Source: Fusobacteria bacterium ZRK30 (GTDB taxonomy: Bacteria > Fusobacteriota > Fusobacteriia > Fusobacteriales > Fusobacteriaceae). Taken from it: a DNA stretch of 64,000 nt. Positions 15,495-24,076 of the stretch are shown here, one piece after another; position 1 is the stretch's first letter, and every line of letters starts with the position of its first letter. Below the pieces are notes generated by a model. It saw nothing but the letters and a program-made list of their open reading frames with translations, made no database searches and was not told the origin of the DNA. The translations under genes and the position numbers were made by a program. Where the stretch lies: assembly GCA_024628785.1 (NCBI GenBank), contig CP102405.1, positions 2,046,001 through 2,110,000 of the forward strand, read 5' to 3'.

Positions 15495-17885
15495 CTATAT
15501 TCTTTTCCCCTCTATCTTCCATATCTCCTTTGCATATTGAGCTATTGTTCTATCACTGGTAAATTTCCCTGCATTAGATATATTCATCCATGCTTTCTTA
15601 GCCCATCCTAATCTATCTTCAAAGGCACCATCTATACTCTCTCTAACCGTTCTATAATCATCAAAATCCTGTAATACGAAGTAGTGATCTGGTGCATGCC
15701 AAGAGGCTCCTACTAATAGTGCATCATGTAACTCTTCAAACATTCCTGTGTCACCGTCACTATAAGTCCCATCTATCAGCTGATCCATTACTTTTTTCAA
15801 CCCCTTAGTTTCATTCATTACCTTAGTTGGATTATACCCGGTTTTTTTCAACTCTATTATATCTTCTACCTTCATTCCAAAGATGAAGTTGTTTTCGATT
15901 CCTGCTTCCTCAACGATCTCTACGTTGGCTCCATCTAGTGTTCCTAGTGTAGGAGCTCCATTCATCATAAATTTCATATTTCCTGTTCCACTGGCTTCCT
16001 TTCCTGCAGTAGAAATTTGTTCCGATACATCTGCTGCCGGGAATATAAGTTCAGCTGGTGAAATATTATAATTCTCTACAAATACAACTTTTATTCTTCC
16101 ATCTACATCTGCATCATCGTTTACAGTTTTTGCAACTTCATTGATTAATTTTATAATCCCCTTAGCTCTAAAATATCCAGATGCTGCCTTAGCTCCAAAG
16201 ATATAAGTTTTAGGAGTAATTTTCATCTCAGGGTTCTCTTTTATTCTATTGTACAGATCCATTATATGGAATATATTCAATATTTGTCTCTTATACTCAT
16301 GCAGTCTTTTTACTTGTATATCAAATATAGAATCAGTATCTACATCTATTCCTGTATTCCCCTTTATGAATTTAGCTAACTGCTCTTTTTTAGTGTTTTT
16401 TATATCTAAAAACCTATTTAATATTTTTTCATCTGTCACATAAGTTTCTAGTTTTTTTAGTTCACTCAGATCAATAGCCCAATTGTCACCAATTAATTCT
16501 GTAATCAACGCAGATAATTCAGGGTTAGATTTTAACAGCCATCTTCTTTGAGTAACTCCATTAGTTTTATTTTGGAATCTTTCAGGGTATAATTCATACC
16601 AGTCTTTTAATTCTGCATTCTTTAATATCTCTGTATGAAGTGCTGCTACACCGTTTACAGCATAAGAACCATAGATTGCAAGCCAGGCCATATGAATTAA
16701 GTTTGTGTTTTCATCGACTATTGCCATTTCCTTTCTTCTTTCTAGATCTGCCGGGTATTTTTCCTCCAACAACTCTTGAAATTGTACATGAATTCTTACA
16801 ATTATATTGTATATTCTAGGTAATACCTCTTTAAATAATTCTGTATACCATTTTTCTAAAGCTTCTGATAAGATTGTATGATTAGTATATGCAAAGGTTT
16901 TTCTAACTATTTTCCATGCATCACCCCACAATAACCCCTCTACATCTATTAAGATTCTCATTAATTCAGGTATTGCTACCACTGGATGGGTATCATTTAA
17001 TTGAATACTTGTAAAATCTGGTAACATACTAAAATCTGTTCCATGCTTTAACTTAAATTTTCTAATGATATCCTGTAGTGACGCTGAGGTAAAGAAATAT
17101 TGTTGCTTCAATCTTAATTTTTTTCCCTCATTGGTATCATCGTTGGGATATAAAACTCTAGATATATTTTCCGCTTCATTTTTTTCCTTCATAGCTTCTG
17201 CATAATGCTGTTCATTGAATTCACCTAAATTCAGTTCCTCCACTGGTTCTGCCTGCCATAATCTGAGTGTATTTATATTATTAGTTCCATATCCAATGAT
17301 AGGCGTATCGTAAGGCACAGCCATCACACACTCATCTTTATTAAATCTTACTTCTACCTTATCCCTGTCCTTTCTAAGACTCCAAGGATCTCCATACTTT
17401 AACCAGTTATCTGGATATTCCACTTGGAATCCATCTTCAAATTGCTGTCTGAACATCCCAAATTTATATCTGATACCATATCCTGTTCCAGGCAGGTTTA
17501 ATGTTGCCATAGATTCGATAAAACAAGCTGCTAATCTTCCTAATCCACCATTACCTAATCCTGCATCTGATTCAGCACTCTCTATCTTATTTATATCAAT
17601 ATTCAGCTCTTCCAATAACTCCTTAACCCCTTCATATACCCCTAAGTTGATTAAGTTATTACTAAATGCTCTTCCCATTAGATATTCTGCAGAAAAATAA
17701 AAAGCTTCTCTGCCATTATTATACAGGTCTTTAGTCTCTTTCCAAGATCCACCTATCTCCTCCATTATCGTTTGAGACAATGCATCATATATTTCAAAAT
17801 CCAGCCCTTCAGATATTTTTTTCCCGTATTTAACCAATAATTTTTTCTCTAAACCTGTTTTGATTACATCTTTTTTAAATTTCAT
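15495..17885 (-). CDS. glgP: Glycogen/maltodextrin phosphorylase
   Basis: 796 residues, normal for the GT35 family. N-terminal signature GLGNGGLGRLAACF (~115), pyridoxal-phosphate region EASGTGNMKFMMNGA (~640) with the Schiff-base lysine, and IFGAKAASGYFRAKGI (~545). It releases glucose-1-phosphate from alpha-1,4-glucans with phosphate. Its partner malQ ends 88 bp upstream, so the two form a maltodextrin-degradation unit. GGGAGG precedes ATG at 17885, and a 13-nt palindrome lies exactly 14 nt before the start, as it does before malQ. Whether the natural substrate is stored glycogen or imported maltodextrin cannot be decided. Confidence 0.95.
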   Translation of the reverse strand: MKFKKDVIKTGLEKKLLVKYGKKISEGLDFEIYDALSQTIMEEIGGSWKETKDLYNNGREAFYFSAEYLMGRAFSNNLINLGVYEGVKELLEELNIDINKIESAESDAGLGNGGLGRLAACFIESMATLNLPGTGYGIRYKFGMFRQQFEDGFQVEYPDNWLKYGDPWSLRKDRDKVEVRFNKDECVMAVPYDTPIIGYGTNNINTLRLWQAEPVEELNLGEFNEQHYAEAMKEKNEAENISRVLYPNDDTNEGKKLRLKQQYFFTSASLQDIIRKFKLKHGTDFSMLPDFTSIQLNDTHPVVAIPELMRILIDVEGLLWGDAWKIVRKTFAYTNHTILSEALEKWYTELFKEVLPRIYNIIVRIHVQFQELLEEKYPADLERRKEMAIVDENTNLIHMAWLAIYGSYAVNGVAALHTEILKNAELKDWYELYPERFQNKTNGVTQRRWLLKSNPELSALITELIGDNWAIDLSELKKLETYVTDEKILNRFLDIKNTKKEQLAKFIKGNTGIDVDTDSIFDIQVKRLHEYKRQILNIFHIMDLYNRIKENPEMKITPKTYIFGAKAASGYFRAKGIIKLINEVAKTVNDDADVDGRIKVVFVENYNISPAELIFPAADVSEQISTAGKEASGTGNMKFMMNGAPTLGTLDGANVEIVEEAGIENNFIFGMKVEDIIELKKTGYNPTKVMNETKGLKKVMDQLIDGTYSDGDTGMFEELHDALLVGASWHAPDHYFVLQDFDDYRTVRESIDGAFEDRLGWAKKAWMNISNAGKFTSDRTIAQYAKEIWKIEGKRI

Positions 17886-17899
17886 GTATTCCTCCCATA

Positions 17900-17912
17900 T
17901 CGCTTAAAGCGA
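17900..17912. promoter_or_regulatory. 13-nt palindrome TCGCTTAAAGCGA 14 nt before glgP
   Basis: A perfect 6-bp inverted repeat around one base, next to the GGGAGG site. The same TCGC....GCGA layout occurs at 19485-19497 before malQ at the same 14-nt distance from the start codon. Could be an mRNA stem near the ribosome site or a protein site. Confidence 0.5.
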
Positions 17913-17973
17913 AATTAAAAATGATTTAAATTTACTCTTTATATTCAACGTTTTAATTCCCAGCTATTCCTTC

Positions 17974-19470
17974 CTATCTACCGTATTTAATTGTCATTTC
18001 CTTTATTTTTTCAGCCAATTCATCAGTGAGTTCATCACCTTTCAATCTCCATTTCCAGTTATTTCCCAATGTTGATGGTATATTCATTCTGGCTCTATTA
18101 TCTAATCCTAAAAAATCCTGCATCTGAGCTATAGTTATATGGGAATTAGATTTCCAGATAGCTTCTATAAATACATCGTTTATTTTTTCCCCCTCAAACT
18201 TTTTTAACTTTAAATATTTTTTTAAATATTTTTCAGCATGTTCCCTGTCAACTTTCACTACATTTTCATACCAGCCTACCACAGTTTCATTGTCATGGGT
18301 CCCTGTATAAGCCGCTGAATTTTCAGAATATTTATGGGGAAGATAGTCACTCTCCTCCCTCGAATCAAAAGCAAACTCCAATATTTTCATCCCTGGATAC
18401 CCGCTATCTTTCAGAAGTTTCCTCACCCCTTTAGTTAAAAATCCTAGATCTTCAGCAATAATAGGCAGCTCACCCAACCCATTTTTTATAGCCTTAAATA
18501 CTTCTATCCCTGGTCCCTTTACCCATCTTCCAGGTCTGGCAGTAGGAGCATTTGCCGGGATCTCCCAATAAGATTCAAATCCTCTAAAATGATCTATCCT
18601 TACCATATCATACAGCTCAAATGCTGCTCTCATCCTTTCAATCCACCACGAATAACCTCTCCTTCTCATAATTTTCCAGTTATACAGTGGATTGCCCCAC
18701 AGCTGACCTGTACTGCTAAAAGCATCTGGCGGGCAGCCTGCCACAACCTTTATATTTTTTTTCTCATCGAATAAAAACAACTCAGTTTTTAACCACGCAT
18801 CTACACTGTCACCGGATATAAATATAGGCAGATCCCCTATTATCTTCACCTGATTTTCATTGGCATAGTCTTTCAATTTCCCCCACTGGGTATAAAATAA
18901 ATACTGTAAGTAGATATAATAATCTATTTTTTCTTTCAACTCTAATCTATATTTTTTTAAAGTATTGATATGGGCAAATTTTTCTTCCTTTACCCATTTT
19001 GTCCACTCTACTCCATTGTTTTTATCTTTTAATGCCATGAATAAAGCATAATCATCTATCCAATAGATATGTTTTTTCTTAAATTTTTCTATCTCTTCTA
19101 AAAAATCTTTCCCCTCATTTAAATAAGCTTTTTTCAAAAGTTTTAATTTATTTTTATATAGTTTTTCGTAGTCTATATATTCCCTGCTATCTCCTAAATC
19201 TGTATCTTCCACCTCTTGCCTATCTAATCCACCTCTCTCTATCAACTCTTCTAAATCAATAAAATAAGGATTCCCTGCAAAGGCCGAAAAGGATTGATAT
19301 GGAGAATCTCCATATGAAGTTGTTCCCAATGGGAGAATCTGCCATAATTTTTGTCCTGATTTTTTTAAAAAGTCAACAAATTCATAGGCTTCCCTTCCAA
19401 AGGTTCCTACCCCTCCATCTCCACTTAAAGATGAGATATGCAGCAATATCCCACTACTTCTTTTAAACAT
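17974..19470 (-). CDS. malQ: 4-alpha-glucanotransferase (amylomaltase)
   Basis: 498 residues from ATG at 19470 (MFKRSSGILLHISSL); GGGGGG sits 7 nt upstream, so the ATG at 19485 is rejected. GH77 landmarks: GGVGTFG (~18), the nucleophile region RIDHFRGFESYWEIP (~290), the acid/base IIAEDLGFLT (~335) and the transition-state Asp in YTGTHDNETVVGW (~390). It disproportionates maltodextrins to longer chains plus glucose, feeding glgP just downstream. A LacI-type operator overlaps the promoter about 160 bp upstream. Confidence 0.96.
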   Translation of the reverse strand: MFKRSSGILLHISSLSGDGGVGTFGREAYEFVDFLKKSGQKLWQILPLGTTSYGDSPYQSFSAFAGNPYFIDLEELIERGGLDRQEVEDTDLGDSREYIDYEKLYKNKLKLLKKAYLNEGKDFLEEIEKFKKKHIYWIDDYALFMALKDKNNGVEWTKWVKEEKFAHINTLKKYRLELKEKIDYYIYLQYLFYTQWGKLKDYANENQVKIIGDLPIFISGDSVDAWLKTELFLFDEKKNIKVVAGCPPDAFSSTGQLWGNPLYNWKIMRRRGYSWWIERMRAAFELYDMVRIDHFRGFESYWEIPANAPTARPGRWVKGPGIEVFKAIKNGLGELPIIAEDLGFLTKGVRKLLKDSGYPGMKILEFAFDSREESDYLPHKYSENSAAYTGTHDNETVVGWYENVVKVDREHAEKYLKKYLKLKKFEGEKINDVFIEAIWKSNSHITIAQMQDFLGLDNRARMNIPSTLGNNWKWRLKGDELTDELAEKIKEMTIKYGR

Positions 19471-19484
19471 ATTTATTCCCCCCA

Positions 19485-19497
19485 TCGCCTATGGCGA
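19485..19497. promoter_or_regulatory. 13-nt palindrome TCGCCTATGGCGA 14 nt before malQ
   Basis: A perfect 5-bp inverted repeat around TAT, ending one base before the GGGGGG ribosome site. Counterpart of the 17900-17912 element. Confidence 0.5.
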
Positions 19498-19626
19498 ATT
19501 AATCATTTAAATTTTATACTTAAACTTTAAACATTCCACTAAGTAAGTGTAGTAATTATGATTTTATTTATATAATTAGTGATCTAAGTTTTAAAGGTAT
19601 TCTGACTATTGTATTAATTTCCTTTT

Positions 19627-19675
19627 TATGGAAACGTTTCCATATAATATTAATACAAAAAACAAAACTTGTCAA
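19627..19675 (-). promoter_or_regulatory. malQ-glgP promoter with LacI-type operator
   Basis: On the minus strand TTGACA (19670-19675), a 17-bp spacer and TAATAT (19647-19652) form a good sigma70 promoter. Directly after it lies the perfect palindrome ATGGAAACGTTTCCAT (19628-19643), a classic LacI/GalR-family operator. Binding would block initiation. The LacI-family regulator at 27165 is the obvious candidate ligand sensor. The stretch 19676-19780 shows nothing else. Confidence 0.85.
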
Positions 19676-19779
19676 GAAAAAGTCTTCTGTTTTTCTACAA
19701 TTATTCTCATTTTCAAACATATAGTCTTATTAAAGTGGCTAATTTTATTGTTTTCATATTAAAATTATTGCTCATATAT

Positions 19780-19812
19780 AAAAAAACACCCCTTTATTAG
19801 GAGTGTTTTTTA
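19780..19812 (-). terminator. Terminator after outer-membrane paralogue 3
   Basis: AAAAACAC-CCT / AGG-GTGTTTTT stem with flanking A and T runs, close to the stop at 19823. Confidence 0.85.
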
Positions 19813-19822
19813 ACAGACACAA

Positions 19823-20785
19823 TTAAAACTTACTTGTATATCCAAACCTTATAAATGCTGTATCGTCTACATTACCAGTTGAGTTTTCTTCATTTTTTTC
19901 AACATAGTATCCGCCTTGAAAAAAGACTGAATTATTTTCATCCATCAATTTACTCAATTGAATCGATGGTTCTGCATACAATACATACGTTTCATGCCCT
20001 TCTACTCCACTGCCACTTACATTATTTAAATCAGTAAAATGCCTGGCACCAAATGAATAGGGATCAAATCCACCTTCTAACAGTGCTTCTAACTTTATAC
20101 CATTTTCAGCCTCATAAAGAGGATAATTAGCATATACATAAGCTTCTATATCTACACTATTGTAGTCATCTGAACCTTCTCCGACAAATGTATAGTCATA
20201 ATAGATATTTCCTTCAACTGCTATATAATCATTTATTGTATAGAAATTTTCAAATGATGATGTAAAAGAATAATCATTAGTTGTATCTTCTGTTTCTGGT
20301 GACGTATGTTTAAATCCTACACCTGCCCTTAAGTAGGAGCTCAGCCCTTCAACATCTGTAAATAATCCCCATGTTGGCTGTACCCTGAAATATTGTTCAT
20401 TGCCACCGTCACCGCTGCCATACGTGTTTGTCTTCAACTCAGTTCTAATCAGCATATTTTTCACAGACGTTTGAGTATGTAATCTGAATCTTATCTCTGT
20501 CCCGTCATCTACAGTATTACCACTGTCTCTGGTATCTCCAAAACTTCCATAACCTACATCATTGTAATGTCTGAGTCTCATCTCTAACCTATTATTTTTA
20601 TTCAGATGGAAGTTCCCGTTCATCTCTAGTCTGTTCTCATCAAATCTCACCCTGTCATTGATGTTAAAAACACTTAATTGTTTTTCCTCCTGGGTCAATA
20701 CTTCTGCATCACTGTCTTCCATTGCAAAAGATATCATCCCCATAGTCATCAATCCGGCTAATACAGTTATTTTTTTTATATTCAT
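19823..20785 (-). CDS. Outer-membrane beta-barrel protein, tandem paralogue (most divergent)
   Basis: 320 residues. Signal peptide MNIKKITVLAGLMTMGMISFA, then a short acidic linker and a conserved block RVRFDENRLEMNGNFHL (~47). Alternating strands follow and the chain ends in IRFGYTSKF, a typical BAM-recognised terminus. It is clearly homologous over its length to the two proteins encoded upstream. I do not recognise a named porin family; a 12-16 strand porin for carbohydrate or small solutes is a guess from the locus. It has its own terminator, so it is probably monocistronic. GGAGGG precedes ATG. Confidence 0.85.
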   Translation of the reverse strand: MNIKKITVLAGLMTMGMISFAMEDSDAEVLTQEEKQLSVFNINDRVRFDENRLEMNGNFHLNKNNRLEMRLRHYNDVGYGSFGDTRDSGNTVDDGTEIRFRLHTQTSVKNMLIRTELKTNTYGSGDGGNEQYFRVQPTWGLFTDVEGLSSYLRAGVGFKHTSPETEDTTNDYSFTSSFENFYTINDYIAVEGNIYYDYTFVGEGSDDYNSVDIEAYVYANYPLYEAENGIKLEALLEGGFDPYSFGARHFTDLNNVSGSGVEGHETYVLYAEPSIQLSKLMDENNSVFFQGGYYVEKNEENSTGNVDDTAFIRFGYTSKF

Positions 20786-20909
20786 CTCTTTCCCTCCAAA
20801 ATAAATATTTTTTATCCCCAGTAAATTGTTCTTCTATAATTTACATCCCCAATCTAAAAATTCCTTTTTTATTTCCAAAAAAATAATGATAAGAACAAAT
20901 AAAACAACA

Positions 20910-20941
20910 ACAAAAACACCCCTTTACAGGGGTGTTTTTTC
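20910..20941 (-). terminator. Terminator after outer-membrane paralogue 2
   Basis: Perfect 12-bp stem AAAAACACCCCT / AGGGGTGTTTTT with a 4-nt loop. Confidence 0.9.
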
Positions 20942-20966
20942 AATATAATTTTTATAAAAAATTAGT

Positions 20967-21947
20967 TTAGAATGCAGATGTAAATCCGACTCTTACGAAT
21001 GCAGAGTCATTGTACTTGTCTGAAGAACCACTAAATGATTGACCTGTAGTAGCTTTTTTATCGTTAGCTTCAGTCATCTCTATATAGTATCCAGCTTGTA
21101 CATAAACTGAGTTATTTTCATTTAATGTTTTAGTAGCTTTTACTGACGGCTCAGCATATAATACATATGATTCTCCACCTTCACTATCTTTTGTAACATT
21201 ATTTAAGTTTTCAATGTCTCTAGTTCCGAATGTATATGGGTCTGCTCCACCTGCAAATAACGCCTCTACTTTTACGTCATTAGCATGATATAATGGATAA
21301 TTAGCATATGCATACGCCTCTATATCTACATTATGGTATTTATTGCTGTTTCTAGCAAATGTATAGTCGTAGTATACATTACCTTCAATTGCGAAATAAT
21401 CATTTATTGTGTAGTAGTTTTCAAACGATGATGTAAATGAGAAATCTTCTCCTGATCCAGATGTGTGGTTCATTCCAAATCCTGCTCTTGCTAATGAACT
21501 TAATCCTTCAACATCGTTGAATAAGTGCCATGTTGGTTGAACTCTGAAGTATTGAGTATTCTTTGAGTTATCATAAGTATTTGTCTTTAACTCAGTTCTA
21601 ACTTCCATATTTTCTACAGATGTTTGAGTATGTAATCTCATTCTTAATTCAGTTCTTCCTGTAGTTTCCTCTTTACCAGTTCCATCTCCTGTATCTGAAC
21701 CAAATGTGTTTCCTACTTTATTATAGTCTCTAACCCTTACTTCTAATCTATTGTTTTCATTTAAATGTAAGTTTCCATTCATCTCTAATCTGTTTTCATC
21801 AAATCTTACTCTGTCATTGATATTAAAGATACTTAATTCTTTTGCTTCCTGAGTTTTTAATACCTCAGCTTCCCCTTCTTCCATTGCAAATGATGCCATT
21901 CCAACTGTCATTAATCCAGCTAATAAAGCTATTCTTCTCTTGTTCAT
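20967..21947 (-). CDS. Outer-membrane beta-barrel protein, tandem paralogue
   Basis: 326 residues with signal peptide MNKRRIALLAGLMTVGMASFA, the shared RVRFDENRLEMNGNLHL block, TQTSVENMEVRTELKTNTYD (~100) and EGNVYYDYTFARNS (~190). Ends FVRVGFTSAF. Codon choice looks more regular (frequent TCT/GTA/GAA-type codons) than the neighbour at 19823, as expected for a highly expressed envelope protein. The three copies differ mainly in short Gly/Ser/Asp-rich segments that look like surface loops. GGAGG site before ATG; independent terminator. Confidence 0.87.
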   Translation of the reverse strand: MNKRRIALLAGLMTVGMASFAMEEGEAEVLKTQEAKELSIFNINDRVRFDENRLEMNGNLHLNENNRLEVRVRDYNKVGNTFGSDTGDGTGKEETTGRTELRMRLHTQTSVENMEVRTELKTNTYDNSKNTQYFRVQPTWHLFNDVEGLSSLARAGFGMNHTSGSGEDFSFTSSFENYYTINDYFAIEGNVYYDYTFARNSNKYHNVDIEAYAYANYPLYHANDVKVEALFAGGADPYTFGTRDIENLNNVTKDSEGGESYVLYAEPSVKATKTLNENNSVYVQAGYYIEMTEANDKKATTGQSFSGSSDKYNDSAFVRVGFTSAF

Positions 21948-22162
21948 TTGTTTCCTCCTAAAAATAAATATTTTAATTTCTTCAAAACATTAATAAAGTT
22001 TAACTTTTGAGTTTCATTAATTAAAATTAATTAATCTAATTAACTTGTTAGAAGTTTACTCCATATACCTAACTTCTACAATGGTTGTTTTATTAAACCG
22101 TTCACTTATTAAACTTTTAACTGTTCAAGGTTTTTATCCACCATTCTTATTGTTTGTGTATC

Positions 22163-22199
22163 AAAAAAAAACACTCCCCTTAAACAGGAAGTGTTTCTT
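22163..22199 (-). terminator. Terminator after outer-membrane paralogue 1
   Basis: AAACACT-TCCT / AGGGG-AGTGTTT stem followed by nine T on the minus strand. Confidence 0.85.
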
Positions 22200-22221
22200 G
22201 TATTATATAATAATTTTTTTA

Positions 22222-23175
22222 TTAAAATTTACTTGTGAATCCCACTCTTACAAATGCTGTATCATCATAGTTACTGCTTGTATTCTCTTCATTCTTTTCA
22301 ATATAGTATCCACCTTGTAAATAAACATTGTTTGTTTCATTTAAGTGCTTAGTTACCTTTACTGAAGGCTCTAAATATACTACATAGTAGTCTTCACCAT
22401 TTTTATTGTTATCCTTATTTACATCATTTAAATCATCAAAATGCCTGTTTCCAAATCCATAAGGGTCTATACCACCTTCGAATAATGCTTCTACTTTCAT
22501 ATCATTATTTTGATATAACGGGTAATTAGCATATGCATATGCTTCTATCTCTACATTATGATATTGCCCATCAGTAGCTCCATTACCAGCAAATGTATAA
22601 TCATAATAAACATTTCCTTCTATTGCAAAGTAATCATTTATTGTATAGTAGTTTTCAAATGAAGTTGTTATCATATAATCTTCACCATGAGCATCTCCAG
22701 AATGCTCCATCCCTATACCTGCTCTTACTAATGAATCTAACCCATCAACATCTGTAAATAGGTGCCATGTTGGCTGTACTCTGAATAACTGCTTACTTCC
22801 ACTATTTTCATATGTGTTAGTTTTAACTTCTGTTCTTATTTCCATATTTTCTATAGAAGTTTGTGTATGCAATCTTAATCTTACTTCTGTTCTATCTGAT
22901 GTTTCCTTCCCACTAGATCTTGAGCTGTTTGCATCTGATCCTACTCCAGTATAGTCTCTGATTCTCATCTCTAATCTGTTATTCTCATCAAAGTGGAAGT
23001 TTCCATTTACTTCTAATCTATTTTCATCGAATCTTACCCTGTCATTGATATTGAAAGCACTTAATTCCCTCTGTTCTGGAGTCTTTAACACCTCTGCATT
23101 CCCTTCCTCCATTGCAAATGATACCATTCCCATTGTCATTAGTCCGGCTAATAAAACTATTCTTCTCTTATTCAT
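22222..23175 (-). CDS. Outer-membrane beta-barrel protein, tandem paralogue
   Basis: 317 residues, signal peptide MNKRRIVLLAGLMTMGMVSFA, same RVRFDENRLEVNGNFHF block and C-terminus FVRVGFTSKF. Very close to the 20967 protein through the strands (EGNVYYDYTFAGN, VEIEAYAYANYPLYQ) with different loop segments. Three tandem monocistronic copies suggest duplication followed by loop diversification, either for different substrates or for surface variation. GGAGG before ATG at 23175. Confidence 0.87.
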   Translation of the reverse strand: MNKRRIVLLAGLMTMGMVSFAMEEGNAEVLKTPEQRELSAFNINDRVRFDENRLEVNGNFHFDENNRLEMRIRDYTGVGSDANSSRSSGKETSDRTEVRLRLHTQTSIENMEIRTEVKTNTYENSGSKQLFRVQPTWHLFTDVDGLDSLVRAGIGMEHSGDAHGEDYMITTSFENYYTINDYFAIEGNVYYDYTFAGNGATDGQYHNVEIEAYAYANYPLYQNNDMKVEALFEGGIDPYGFGNRHFDDLNDVNKDNNKNGEDYYVVYLEPSVKVTKHLNETNNVYLQGGYYIEKNEENTSSNYDDTAFVRVGFTSKF

Positions 23176-23321
23176 CCTGTTCCTCCTTAAAATAATTCAT
23201 CTTAATTAATTTTTTTTAATTCTTCAACTTAGATTAATTTATTTTAATAAAAAGCAAGATTAATTTCTATCCCTAATTTTTTTAATGGATTTTCTTTTGA
23301 ATGGTTCATTTTTTTACCCAT

Positions 23322-23348
23322 AAAAAAAGCACGATATCTCGTGCTTTA
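23322..23348 (-). terminator. Terminator after the MarR gene
   Basis: AAAGCACGA / TCGTGCTTT, 9 bp with a 4-nt loop, then seven T on the minus strand. Confidence 0.92.
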
Positions 23349-23355
23349 AAAATTA

Positions 23356-23841
23356 CTATTTTTTCAAATATTCTGGTGTCATCGTCCCTAAAGTAAGTCT
23401 CATATTCATCAATATTTCAACCATCTTACTCCTGTATAGTTCATATTTAAATTTCTCTTCCTCGCTCAGGTTTTTTATGGTATTGTCATAGATATCTTCT
23501 ACCCCTTCTACCACTATTTCCCCCCCTGATTCTGTTAAATATAATGGTTTTTTTAAAAGCGATCCTACCATCTCTGTTTTCTTCTCCAGATACCCCATTT
23601 TCTCTAACTTACTGACTATCTGATTAGCTCTGGATTTAGTTAGCATTGTATATTTTAAAAGGTTATACTGGGTCTCTCCCGGATTTTTTTGTAAATGACG
23701 TAGCATATAATACTCTACAAAACTTATATTATACTTTTCCAAAACATCATTTAACAACTCTTTTCCAGCTCTTGAAATAGCATTTGCTACTGTCAAAATA
23801 TCTACTATTATCTCTTTTTCTTCCAATTTCAGCCACCTCAC
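23356..23841 (-). CDS. MarR-family transcriptional regulator
   Basis: Up to 161 residues with a winged helix-turn-helix: helices around ISFVEYYMLRHLQKNPG (~45), TQYNLLKYTMLTKSRANQIV (~60-80) as the recognition region, then the wing KKTEMVGSLLKKPLYLTESG. MarR proteins are dimeric repressors of small-molecule-responsive genes. GTG at 23841 is the outer start; TTG at 23826 (giving LEEKEIIVDIL) has a better-placed GAGGTG. It sits next to the outer-membrane paralogues on one side and the sugar importer on the other, so its targets are unclear. Confidence 0.88.
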   Translation of the reverse strand: MRWLKLEEKEIIVDILTVANAISRAGKELLNDVLEKYNISFVEYYMLRHLQKNPGETQYNLLKYTMLTKSRANQIVSKLEKMGYLEKKTEMVGSLLKKPLYLTESGGEIVVEGVEDIYDNTIKNLSEEEKFKYELYRSKMVEILMNMRLTLGTMTPEYLKK

Positions 23842-24017
23842 TTTTTCCCCTAGATAAAAAGTATACCCCTTTTTTTTGTTTTTTTCAATTTAAAATATAA
23901 AATACTCCTGTTTTTGTACACAACATTTTTGTTTTTAGCACATATTTAAAATTATTTTTTTAGTTTCTATTGATTTATAAATAATATTATTTTAAGTTAT
24001 ATTTAATCTATTTTTTC

Positions 24018-24076
24018 AAAAAGAAGTAGAAAACTTCAGCTCTTCCAAGGGGAAAATGAAGTTTTCTACTTCTTTT
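24018..24076 (-). terminator. Long terminator hairpin after the MalG-like gene
   Basis: Arms GAAGTAGAAAACTTCA and TGAAGTTTTCTACTTC pair perfectly over 16 bp around a ~20-nt loop, with an A/T run on each flank. Overlaps the stop at 24075. Confidence 0.85.

Noticed and set aside
20786..23355. CRISPR-like or phase-variable repeat array among the outer-membrane genes
   Set aside because: The apparent repetition is due to the three paralogous genes and their similar terminators; no short spaced repeats are present.
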